Positions 24,218 through 36,700 of a stretch of DNA of 64,000 bases are shown one piece after another (the stretch's first letter is position 1; each line of letters starts with the position of its first letter). The notes under the pieces are model-generated. The model made no database searches and had not been told where the DNA came from. It saw only the letters and a program-made list of their open reading frames with translations. This stretch comes from Liolophura sinensis. Lineage: Eukaryota > Mollusca > Polyplacophora > Chitonida > Chitonidae. Position numbers and translations under genes: made by a program. The DNA lies in NCBI RefSeq assembly GCF_032854445.1, contig NC_088304.1, forward strand, positions 15,659,850 through 15,723,849. Reading direction: 5' to 3'.

Positions 24218-25995
24218 GTATCATTAGGTACACTGATAAATATGCTAATAACATAAAAAAAATTTAAATTTTAACATTACAATGTTATAATTAGACGATT
24301 GTGCATAAAACAAAAATAACTGGAGAAGAACACTCAACGAAAACCAATTTCAGAACAAACACACAACATTTAGATTCACGATTACAGATCAGTAACAGGC
24401 ATATTGGCCCGAAATTGATAATGTCGGGTCTACATCACTGTAAAAATGAACAGAGTAAACAAACAAAAAACAGCGGGAGGAAAGAAACAACAACAGCAAT
24501 AGCCAATGGCCAATCCTTGCGATAGAGTATGTGATGTATAGTTGGAGATAGAAGAGCGCAGTGGCAATAGAAGGCCCAAGTAAAGATGTTAAAGTGTTAC
24601 TTTTATTTCCATGTGATGACAGGTGGACGATTTGTAGAATTCATGACACAGTCGCAGAACGGTTTTTTTACCCCAAATGTTCCATATCCACGATTTGAAG
24701 GCGTTATAGTTCAGTGTTTTTTAATGGTTTTGGCAAACATTTATTCCACTTACTAAAATTACCATATTAGACCAAAATTCAGGTAGAAAATGCCATTCAC
24801 ATTTGACCTTTGATCTAAACTTAAATCTTTCTATATCTATATTCTATTTACATTAGCAATTAACATCATTTTCCAAGGTACAATAGGTGCGAGTGTTCAC
24901 CAAGTGGTAGCTACGTATATGTCACAAAGCTTGTTAAATTTTTCTTGAGTAATTGTTGCCAATAACTGAACAGGATTCATCTCGCCCCATGCGGTAGTTT
25001 CAGACTTACACAAGTTCAATACAAACACACGCGCCATAATTTGTACTTCTGTGCCCGAAACAAAACGGATTGTTACTAACAAGGTACGTGTAGGTAACAT
25101 TCTTCAACCAGTGGGGTCCATGTCATACTTTAAAATTCGTACCCATCAATTATACAAATCGTCTACCCGACAGAGTGTGGCCTTAACGAGTCTGTGCGGA
25201 GGTGTGCAATTACGTTTAACACTAACCATGCCTCATTTATAAAAACAAAATCATAATTATAAGGGCCTAATCTTTCGTTGGAGAAAAATTAAAACACATT
25301 TAGATACTGCATATTCACTCCTGGGAACTGCTTGTGGTAAAGTTACGATTTGAAAGGGCAATGGTACAAAGTTATATGAATATAAGAAGGTATCGTTTGA
25401 CGCAGACGTCTTTAATTGCCAAGGCCTTTGATAAAAAATGAAGTTGGCTTTCTCCGCTGAACGTGTTATGAGAAGCAAAGGAAGTTTGCCAGGGCGATGA
25501 AAAGCCAGTAATGGGTGCTATAAGCTCAAAGCGTGTACAATGCGGTTTGCAAACTCGACGATACTGCACCAAAATAGCATGAAGGTGGCCCATAGGAACA
25601 TTTAAGTATTCACTTTTTCCCCAGTCAGGATTTTTGAATGACTTCATTACTGCCATCTGAAAAAGTGGAAATTGAACAATTTTCTGCACAGTTTAAATAC
25701 CTGACGTAGGTTTTGTCCGCCGTGGAATAAAAAAACATGTCTTTCCGTAACCCCAGTCATCCGGAATTACCTATACCTTAAGTTTTCTTAATTACTATAT
25801 CGTCATGTGGTGAACAGCTTACCCTGCATTTTATATGAACACAACTTACACATTCCTCCAATTTCTCTTTTGACGTCCTGTCAACTTAATGCAACACATA
25901 TGTCATAGCATGATTCGAAAAAGTAAAGTTTTTGGCAAAATATCCAAATTTCTTATGTAACAAATGTATTTTTATCTCCTTTTTCAGCGCGGCAA

Positions 25996-26003
25996 CTAAA
26001 CAG
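25996..26003 (-). CDS. Tentative terminal exon of the vWA gene
   Basis: The best acceptor found downstream of exon 7 is TTTATTTTATTTCTCCCCAG at 26004-26023 (minus). Splicing here in phase 1 adds Pro-Val and then TAG, closing a 477-residue protein two residues after the final Cys-Pro of vWA2. A second AG eight bases further on would instead give about 40 residues of AT-rich, low-complexity sequence. No strong poly(A) signal lies close by: ATTAAA near 25409 and AATAAA near 24602 are candidates. The true end could be elsewhere. Confidence 0.3.
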
Positions 26004-27216
26004 CTGGGGAGAAATAAAATAAAGGGTATCAAATTAAAGCTGGGCGTATGATCACAACCGGAAAATACGTCAGACATAAAACAGATGGGCAAGTGTAGGT
26101 AGGACAAATTACAGGGGAACTCACATGTATCAGCTTTCGTAGCCAAGTAAACAGAACACAACTAGGCACAGGCCATAAATATACAAGTTAAATGTTTTAG
26201 CTTCACATTAAACATGTATGACAGCACAGGAGGAGAACCGATCCAAGTATTGATGGACAACTGACCACTCTCGCGACGAGTCAGTTGAAAGGAATTCGAA
26301 CAGACCATTATTTCATGGGTCAAGGAGTAGTGTCTTCTATTGAAAGCCATTGAAAGCACTTTCATCAAGACTTTATATCCACAAACACAAATCTTTAATA
26401 CCAACTGCCGCTATAAATAATTTCCTTTGTAACTTCTATGAGGCAATATAATTAATCAATTATCGGTAGAGAATTTACCAAACCGTTTTGTGTCTTCACC
26501 AATTTAGGTGTAATCGTGGGAGTGACGTGACTTTTTACGTCATTTTTGTTTTAATTATAACATTTTGGAATTCGACCGGTTCTTATTCGCATATTTAAGC
26601 CCCAAGCACTCTCACTACCTCATAAAAATAACATTGACCTAAACTACTGCAAAAAGCCATAATCATTTGTTTATTATAAATGAATTTATCCAGAAGGCTA
26701 AAATGTATCATCAGATAATGTTGCTATATTAACTAACGTGGTACGCCGCAGTTTATCAGTAGATAGCTGTGCGTACTGATGGAGGAAACCGGCGTCCCCG
26801 TGACGATTTTTTTGTTACTCCAATGCACACGGTTTACCATTAGACACCCTATATAAAACATCTCCCAGGATCAGGTCTAAAACAGCTGTTGTTCAAAGTG
26901 TATTAACAGTTAAGCCCGGTATTAACTTTAGTCTGGACTAAAGTGTCGTTACTTCTTTATTAGGTCGATGTTCAAGTCTGGCTGAACTTTTATTACACTT
27001 TTGAACAACCAGCCCAAGAGCAGTTCTGAGCATACCCTTTCAATGCATACCGCGTCCATTTTTTACTGGACTATGGATAAGAGAACGTGTAGTACCTAAG
27101 TAAGCAACTCCAGTCCACGGTTCAAAAGACGCAGCAGGAGCACTACCTTAACTTAATACTTCTTTTTAATAATAATCCGTTTAGGGAATACCCGAGTTGA
27201 TGCGTGGATTACTTAC

Positions 27217-27777
27217 GTGGACACAATGTCTTCGCTATTCTAGGTCCGACCTCTGCCACCTCTCCTCGGCTACCAATCATGATCACATGATCTCTCTTGG
27301 GTTCACTGGCGATTTGCTCCAGCACCATTCTTCTGACCTTCTTGTTCAATCCCACAGCGAAGAGCTCGACACCGCTGCGCTTCGCCTTGTCCGCCTTGAT
27401 GATGACGTCCTCGGCGTCATCGGGCTCTTGTGAGAGAATGACTACGCCGACATGCCTGGCGGACTCACGCCCTCCCCTGCTCTCAGAGAAGCCGTCATTC
27501 TCGAGAATCTCGATTAGGTCACCGTACGTCTGGTAATGGACGTCATCAAACACCTCTGGGAACTTTGTCACGTTGTCGCTCTGGTATTCGGAGAAAGGGA
27601 CGCTGGGCAATTCTGGACACTCGCTGGTGATTAACGCAACCTGCATGCCTTCGTGTTGCATCTCCTCCGTCATCACCAAGCCTTTCACGATCTCCTTAAC
27701 GTCTCGATTCGTCGCTGCGTCCATCTGGACGGCGTCGCAAACGAAGTTAATGTCGGCCGGATCCGCCAGCCCACAAG
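27217..27777 (-). CDS. vWA gene exon 7: vWA domain 2 with degenerate MIDAS
   Basis: This second vWA exon is 561 bp and phase 1-1, exactly as exon 4. It encodes residues 289-475, again flanked by Cys 184 residues apart (C290, C474). The fold is recognisable (ADINFVCDAVQ, MQVALITSE, ARHVGVVILSQEPDD, GVELFAVGLN). The metal site has decayed: DxSxS is now DAVQM (residues 303-307), and the TDGxS loop is replaced by LSQEPDD. Only the Thr in YQTYGDL may remain. The domain is therefore probably structural, or binds ligand without MIDAS metal. The acceptor is TACATTTCAG and the donor GTAAGTAAT, so at least one further exon is expected downstream. Confidence 0.92.
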
Positions 27778-30700
27778 CTGAAATGTAAGTACAGAAGGGG
27801 AAATAAATGAATAATTCTTAACATTCTGTATAGGATTAAAAGATCAATGTCACCCAACCAGCAAACCCGTGGAGCATTATGCAATCGACTCATTGCTTGC
27901 TTTGTTAGAAAGCTCTAGTAAAACAAGTTTGGTGAACCATGGGAAAAGTTTAGCCGCTTTGACCAAATTGCTTATTTCCTTGTCTGTAGAAAATGGAATT
28001 CATGACCACAAGCAAAATGTGTACAACAAATTAAAAGATCCTATCCGCCTGTATGACGTTAAACATCAAAATTTGTATGGAAACGAAAACTGCCCACCTT
28101 TTGTATTTTCCGCCATGCAATAATCCACAAACTTACATACTTACGGGGAATTGTGGGCACTGGTGTCGTTGGCACTGAAACCCAGCAAAGAAAAAAGAGA
28201 AAATTAACATCATTCCGTTCGTCTGAATATACCTTTGTAAGAGAAATGGAAGTCGTTATAAATGAAGAATAGCGGTAATAGAGAATCTGGGAAACAAACA
28301 GAGCTCCGAAGAAACTCCTGACATACCTGTTCCTTGTTACAAGGACGCATGATTAAGGTAGCACTTACGCCTGTTTGGCAGGTAACTGTGGAATGCTGAT
28401 TAGGGTGTGGAGGACACGGTGGTGAGGAAGACAAAGTTAATACATCATTCGTCCTGAAGTCTTAACGAATAGGACTGAAGATAGCACAAAGAGTAGTGTA
28501 ACACATTCTGTATACCTTCTTAAGCGCTACAGGATACACCCGGGCTTGTATAATACTGTGTAGTTGCACAAACGTAGTGGATAAACTTAGTGCTGTGACA
28601 GACAGGAAATACCAAAGTACCCAAGTACATTACAATATGGGATAACACAAACACAGGCACCTTATATAGCCTTTAACATTGTTACTCATTGTCACATAAA
28701 ATACACACACCAATCGACATTGTTATAGACTGACGCACAAGCAACATAATTCAGACAGTATTGTTATGGACGATCATAGAAAATATGCCGACCGCTTCGG
28801 TGACCTGGTTAGAGTCTAATGGTTGTCTGCCTTGAAGTCGGGAGACCCCGCGATCATACCAAAGACTTTAAAAATGGCACTTGCTGCTGCCTTGCTGGAC
28901 CCTCAGCACTGAGAGATTAAAGCAAGGAAACAAGACTGGTTGGCCCGCTGTCAGTATGATGTGACTGGGTGGGAGTATCATGCCTGGTGTCTCCGGCATG
29001 ATGATTCAGTGGCGGCAACAACTTTGGGCAGGGAATGGACGTGCCACAAGACTGAAAAATTCTAAAGTACGACGTAAAACTCCAATCATTACATCACATT
29101 ACAACTTACACAACCCACTCAACATCGCTAAAGACTGTCACAAAAACACACACTCCAATCCACATGGTTATAGTCTGTCATACAAAATACATACCCCACT
29201 CAGCATTGTTATATACTCTCGCACAGAATACACACCGCAGTCAGCATTGGTAGGCCTATAAGTTGTTACATAGTACATACCTCAGTCAGCATTGTCATAG
29301 AGCGTCACACAAAATGTACAACGCATTCAGCATTGTTATGGGCTGTCACATAAAGTACACACCTCACTTAACATTGTTATAGACTGTCACACACGAGACA
29401 CAACCCAATCCACATTGTTATAGGCTGTCACACAATGTACATACCTCACACAACATTGTTATAGATTGTCACACACGATGCACAACCCAATCAACATTGT
29501 TATAGGCTGTCAAACAAGGTACACACTTCACTCAACATTGTTACAGACTGTCACACACGATACACAATACAATCAACATTGTTATTGTCTGTCATACAAA
29601 ATACACATCCCATTCAACATTTGATATAGACTGTCACACAGAACACACATCCAGCTCAACACTGAAAAAGGCCATCACACATGATAAACACCGCAATCAA
29701 CATTGTTGCAGGCCGTCATAGGCCTCAATGGAACTCTGCTCAGCATTGTTATAGGCTCTCACAGAAAACACACATCCCACTCAACATTGTCATACAATGT
29801 CTACACCCACGCAACCTCGCTACATACTGTCAGACAAAATACACACTCAGCACAACATCACTATACACTGCCATACAAAATACACACCCCACACAACATC
29901 GCCATACACTGTCATACAAATACACACCCCACACAACATCGCCATACACTGTCATACAAAATACACACCCCACACAACATCGCCATACAGTGTCATACAA
30001 AATACACTCCCCACACAACATCGCTGTACATTGTCATACAAAGTACACAATCCACTTAACACCATTATAGACTGTTATACAAAACAACGCTTCACAATCG
30101 CACTTACAGCTGTAACATACACTGGACAACACGTTATACATTGTTATAGACTATCATACAGCCTGAATGCCCCATTTATCATTGTTGTAGGCTATCATAC
30201 AAAGTACACAACCAACTCAACATTGTTATAAACCGTCACACAAAATACACAGCCCACTCAGCATTGTTATAGGCTGTCACACGAAATACTTAACCCACTA
30301 AGCATTGTTATAGGCCTGCACACAACCCACTCAGCATTGCCATAGGCCCTCACACAAAATAAACAACCCACTCAGCATTGCTACAGGCCGTCACACAAAA
30401 TAAACAACCCAATCAGCATTGCTACAGGCCGTCTGAAAATTTTTAATGACTGCCATATGAAGTACATAACCCACACGACAGTGTTATTGGCCGTCATGCA
30501 AAACACCCCCACACCCACACCCACACACAATGCCAATGAACACTGTTAGAGACTGCCATACAAAGTACATAACCCATTCAACATCCATATAGACCGTCAC
30601 CCAACAGACAATACACATCACACAGAGACCTCTCCAGTACAACACAGAGCACTCTTGTCAATTTTGTTCTAGATACAGGTACACAGTACGCATATATAAC

Positions 30701-33700
30701 AGAAATAATCTCTACGTGTTGTCACACAGTCGTTATATCCCAAGGCCAGCAGTTGAGCAAACCCCATGACAGAGGCCAGATGTCGCCTTATGCTTAACAT
30801 GCACGGGCACATAGTAGTTTGATCATATTTCATGGCCGCAACATTCAAATGCACTGAATTTGAATTCCATTTCATTTTGTTTGATTCTTGTTTACGGAAT
30901 GCTCGAGAAGTTTTCGATTATAAGAAGCTCTTCAGAAAACCAGTGGTTCGAGAATAAACCACCAGCCAGTGGCGAATTATTTGCAGACTCTACCACTTGT
31001 AACATGCGCTATTGAAGAAAGAAAAGTCGTCTCCAGCGACCATCGTGAATGAAAGGCCACACAGGCTAATATTGTTAATCGCTTTTTCGTCTCAAACACA
31101 GTGGTATGATGCAAGGAAGCGTCAAAAATTTTTTGCCCGAGAGTGTGAGACAAACTGAACCTATGTCTCACATAACTTAGTATTTAAAAGCAAGCACACT
31201 GACCGCTAGGTTACGAAATGTATAGAAATGTTGCTATTACCCGCAATTAGCTGTAATGGCTATGCAACTTTTTGATTACTGGTTGAGACGCAAAGGATAA
31301 AAAGCATAATGTTTGCACAACATATACCTTCATGTCACATAAAAAGATCGTTCTGGAGTATAGTACTAAATAATCAAAAACACATGTACAAGACACATCA
31401 GGATAAAAAAGAAATGCATAGCCTTGACACGCTGACTCCGTGTTTTCAACATTTATATCACATTCAAAAACTTTAGGTCCTTAGAGCAGCGCAACTGATT
31501 GTACAATTTCGAACAAAAATTCTAAGCATGCTGAGTGCGTGTTCATAAGTATACGTTAGATCCGTCAGTCGGTTTATATTTCCTTTGTAACTTCGTATTA
31601 ATGACACGTTCAATTTTAATGCACGCAGTTGCAGAGCTGACTGAAACCAGTGGTACATTGGCACTGTTGGTGGAAACGCACGTCGAAATTCACAGCAAAG
31701 CTCTGAGGCGAATCAAGACTAATTGTGCAAGGAAAGATTAATGTGCGATAATCGTGTGCTGACAACACCCCAATCGGTGTGCGTATGTTAAGACAGAGTG
31801 ATCGGCAAACACACAGAGCAGTGTATCCCCCAGCCAGGGAGGATGAGGCCTACACAGCGACATACCAGTCGTCGGGATCGTCGTTGTGGGCCTACGGGTA
31901 GTCGTAGTTGTGGTTACTTTCTGTTTGACCGTTGTTACCTTTGGGAGTTCGTCAAACTCGTTCCCAGACGACGCTGTACATTTGGAGACAGAAAAAATAA
32001 ACAAGCAAACATGCAGCTGTCACTGACAATCAAGTTACTCGTATGTCCCATAACTGACTACATGTACCTCGTAAATCTATCAGTGATGGGTGCTGAGAGT
32101 TAAAAGCTGTGGAGAGAATTCGACAGGGCGAATAGACTATTCGGAAAATGCGCCTTTAGCTGGATGTTATGTCTAAAAACTTCGTTTAGGTCGTCGGAGC
32201 AACTTATAGAGCATTCTTGAATTAGAATACAAAAAAAATCGTTGAGAGATGTTTAACAATGAAACGAGACTTAAATGCTTTTGTGTTATAGGTTTTATAC
32301 TTGTAATAAATATTCTAAACATCTTGGACGTCATTTCATTGTGAGATATCCAGCACACCACCGGCATGAAGTACAAAGCATTACACAGTTCGCTTAGATA
32401 ACTAATCGTCAGGTGAAATCGGCCAAATTTTGAATGTATGTAAGAAAATATTTGTCTATGATAGTTGGTGTAGACGTGGGTGCAATGGAATGGGTAAATT
32501 ATGCCTTTGAATCAACTTGTGTTTGAATAAACAGTGTAAGTCTGACAGTTTTCTAGTTGTGATCGTCGCAACGAATACAATGTTCTTTTTGATGAGATTT
32601 TTAAGTAATCCTTCTACATCTCCTTTCCCGCACTTAATAACGCATGCGCAGTTTGAAAAAAGGTTGTACCTCCTATGTGCACAAGAGTTGAAGAGTGCTG
32701 GAACACCTCATGGATTATACTAACACACAGATAATACTGGTTGACCATGCACTATTAAATGTTCGTACTGTTATTTTATACCCACTTAAGATATGTATGA
32801 GTAACAAAGGATTGAAAATGAACGTTTGTGCAGGTGTTCTCTCCCTGAATCTGGACGTTACCATGGGTGAAAAAATGCTATCACCAAAATTCCACCAGAA
32901 TCGTTGAAAAACAAATGCTGGTCATGCTTGGTTGGATTTTATTATGTTGTGGAGAAAAGCTACATCACGTGATTATTTGACATGCGCGTATTCTGGGAAA
33001 TGTGACTTTTCACTACATACGGAGAACCAATGTGCTCCTGTGGTTTACACTTAAGTAGCCGATACGGGCTATTTCTAGTGCGCACACATATGTATTCAGT
33101 CCGTTACAGCATACAATACAGGTCTGTAGATCTTTAATATGGACTATTAAACGTCATTTCTGTTGATCTATCTTCAATAGTCAAGTAGTATTTAATGAAA
33201 AAATGTACAACTGATATCTACAGACAAATCATCATTTTGCCGTTAACGTTTAACATGATGTCTTCTCCGTTTTCAGCTCTAATTTAAACGATTGAATTTC
33301 CCCTTCAAGTACCAGAGCACTGACTAAACAAAAACTTGGCATATTCTTGAGCGTACTTCCGGTATCTATGATGATGACCTCATCATGTCTGTCTCCAGGC
33401 GGGATTTGATGAGGTCATCAGCCACGTGTTATTATCACAAACCAGTAGGAAGTAAAGCCGAGCACGTGCTGTACGAAATCATGGCATGCTAACTGAAGGA
33501 CCGGAACATCGGTAAGGACCCGTCCAATGATCTATTTACAGCGGAAAAGGTGATTTGCAGACGGACAAATAGCTTTTCCCCTCAACGAACAGGTTAAACA
33601 CATTTGCTATATATATCCCACGTCCTACTTAGCTTTTACGGGTCGGGTTATATTTATCGCGATGTGCTCGTACTTTGGGGAAACAATTAATACAGCATAG

Positions 33701-36700
33701 GTGAGTAGAGCAACTGAAATTTTTTCAGTTATGGAAATATGATTGACAAAAATAGTTCAGATAGTTGACCGGGGCAGCCAGCATTATGGAATATGTTAGC
33801 GATAGAGAAGTAAGAGTAGTCGTACGTACCAATTACTGTAATGATGTAATCGTCGGTGTGGACTTATCAGTGGAAAGTTTCCATTGGCAAGGGGCATAAA
33901 AAATTTCAGTGGAAGCGTTTAAAGACATGATTAAACAAAATCTCTAAAGAATCGCTGGAATTGGCTTTTTTTGTTTTGCCTGTGTGTGAGCCAAATGGAT
34001 TAACAGTGATTGAGTACTCGATAATATAGATATCTACTAAACATCTTAATTACCTTCGACGCATTAACCACTAACTGTATCGAAAACTAAATATGTACTA
34101 AGCTTTTCAAAATGTAATTTTATTAATGTACTAGGACTAACTTTTAAATTTGCTGTTTACATTGCATCATGTCTTGGGTGCCCATGCACTAAGACCAGCT
34201 TTCTCTCCATCAACGTTCATTCAAGGACAGTTACTCATAAATCAAACTTAATTCATGTAATGTGTCAAAATGTGTTACAGCTGTTAAAATAGAGGCAAAT
34301 TATACTTTTTTATTTGTCTTACTAGGGACGATTACTTGTTTTAAACCTGTTTATTGTCTTTTTATTAGACGAAAGCTAGATTAGCTTGAGTAAGATGTAA
34401 ACAAAGAAGACGCTAAAAACTAAGGGAATTTGACATCAGGTGCAGAAGAACTTTGGGTTAATATTTCATACTGCCTTGCCCTTGAGCAGAACTTGAGATC
34501 ATGTGCTGTCCACAACAAGGCGAGATCTATATAGAGATCGCACTGTGGGTGCGCTTCGAAATGTGTTCATACTGTTATATTATTGCCACACAGTAAAGCT
34601 TACTGTACAAGCATACCTTGGTATTAACGGTATATTGAACGGTATACTGAACGGTATAGCTCAGATCGGTTGGCCATGTTCTAAGCTTATAGCTTACACA
34701 CTGATCCAACTGAATCGTTGCATTCACCCGCCTTGAACTCGGTCATGTTACCTGCGCTGTCCTCAAAGTGTGAAATCCTAACACGAAGAAAACCAGTAAT
34801 TCTCAATTTATATCATCTCATATTATTATTTGGTAATAATGAAGACCACAACGACGTAATTAGCACAAGCATAACTGGTGCACCTACTCAGCAGCAGCGG
34901 AACTTCACAAACCGCCATTTTTAAATCGCGTGAATCCGCTGCTAGGGTAGACTGGGCGGGTTCTTCTGAAAGTTAAGACCACCTTCTTTTATCACAATCG
35001 TTCCTTTTGTTATTTATTTAATAAAATTTTTTGTTCAGACTCCTAATCAAAGTTGTCTGTCGCCCTATTAATGGTACAATGCTTTTCGTTTCAAACGAAC
35101 CTTTCCACGAGTGTATCTTTTTCCGTACGATGCTGACTGCATCCGACTCGTGTCGAAATTGGAGGTTGGGAAACTTTGGCTAGCTTTCGATGCGACAGAT
35201 GCGTTTGTGTTAATTGTAACATTATTGTGTAACTAGGTGATATTCAGTCAGAATTACTGTATAATTAAAGGAAACGTGTTTTTTTAGCGTATAGTCTTGA
35301 TATGTTGAGGAAAGCACAGTCGAAAGGACCGAGTTCCAGGTTAGTGACTGGATTGAGGAGTACAGATCTTTATTCCTGAAAGCACAGGTGGGGAGAATGA
35401 AACAGATCTCAGACCTAACTGCGCGGATACTGCACGGTACTACGGTACGCAGTTTTGAACCTTGGGGCACCGCACATAAGCCGTAAGGTACTGTCCGACT
35501 GCCGCACGGTACTGTGTGACTCACAACTGCACAGTGCTCAGCAGTTGTACAGTACAACAGCTATGCATATCACTTTTGCAAAAATGATATAAGGGTTATT
35601 ATTGCTGAGATATCATGTATTGTTAATTTCAACATCAGTCACTATGTATGTATGTATGTATGTATGTATGTATGTATGTATGTATGTATGTATGTATGTA
35701 TGTATGTATGTATGTATGTATGTATTTTTTGATCCGTTAAGGAAAGCTTTCATAATGGTTCTAACGAATGTTTTCTTCTATCATCAAATCTGCCTTTTGC
35801 AGCCAAAATATGATCTGATGAAAACATCACATGGCAACGGTCCAAGATTTTCTCTGATTCCCGTTTTTGGCATTAAGACAAACACATGGTTTCGTGCTAA
35901 TTCTGTTATCATTCCTCTTACCTGGACAGATCTGTACTCCTAGCTGTTTCTTGATATTCTGTAAGGCATCGAAGTTGTCCACCCGGAAAATCCCCTCAGC
36001 GCTAGAAGCTATGGATTTGAGTTCCTTAAGAGAGACGCTGAATCCGACGCCAATAGCGTACAGCGTGACGCCAATGTGCTTCAGGTAACGAGCGGAACGG
36101 TGCGTTCTCATTGGATAGAGAGAGTCACCGTCCGTCATCACTATGACAATATGCTCCACCCCCTTTCTCATCTTCCGGAAGACAACTTTCTTTAGGTACT
36201 CCAGGGCCTTGTCCGTGCGCGTTTGTACACCGGCCATGTAGGGTATATCCATGACGGCAGATTTGACGTCCTTCTCGTTCTTGTATTTCCACAGAAGGAA
36301 GCTGTGTCGACTGTAGACCCTGTCACCGAATGTTATGACCGCCACGCGCACGCTCTTTGGGCCGATGTTGAAGACACTGACGAAATCCCTGACGAAGGCC
36401 GTCTGTTTCTTGAAGTCCGGAGCCCAGATACTGGCGGAGTTGTCCAGCACAAAGACAATGTCGGCATCAATGCCTCCACATCCTGCAAATCACAAAGACG
36501 GAAAAGCACAATGACACTTCATCAACAAAACGGCGAACTATTTTTTCTCTTGATGTGGTTTCAATGTTATAAAGACAATTTTAAGGAAAGACAAAGAAAA
36601 GAAATCGCATAATATCATCAGAAAAATGCATCACTGAAAATAAAATCGAAAAATATATTCACCTTTATTTTAAACACGTACTAAAAGAAAATTTAAATAC

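Larger units (their letters stand above)
21000..25990. other. Region downstream of the vWA gene; SINE fragments only
   Basis: Apart from the SINE pieces (21664-21780, 22384-22556), the CTCF-like site and a hairpin, I see no gene. Candidate 3' UTR sequence of the vWA gene would occupy the right end (about 25400-25995). Confidence 0.5.

Noticed and set aside
27197-27788. Several plus-strand frames opposite vWA exon 7
   Set aside because: Shadows of the real minus-strand exon.
29681-30231. Three overlapping His/Thr-rich open frames of 118-144 codons
   Set aside because: They are the three frame readings of the 41-bp minisatellite; the period is not a multiple of three, and no start context or splice structure supports coding.
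33440-33525. Possible first exon ending in ATCGGTAAGG on the plus strand
   Set aside because: The only ATG gives four codons before a stop, and no downstream partner exon was found.
35602-35943. 113-codon frame overlapping vWA exon 4 on the plus strand
   Set aside because: It is mostly (ATGT)n microsatellite followed by antisense of the real vWA exon.
36223-36612. 129-codon plus-strand frame
   Set aside because: Antisense shadow of vWA exon 4; the minus-strand frame has full domain motifs and splice sites.
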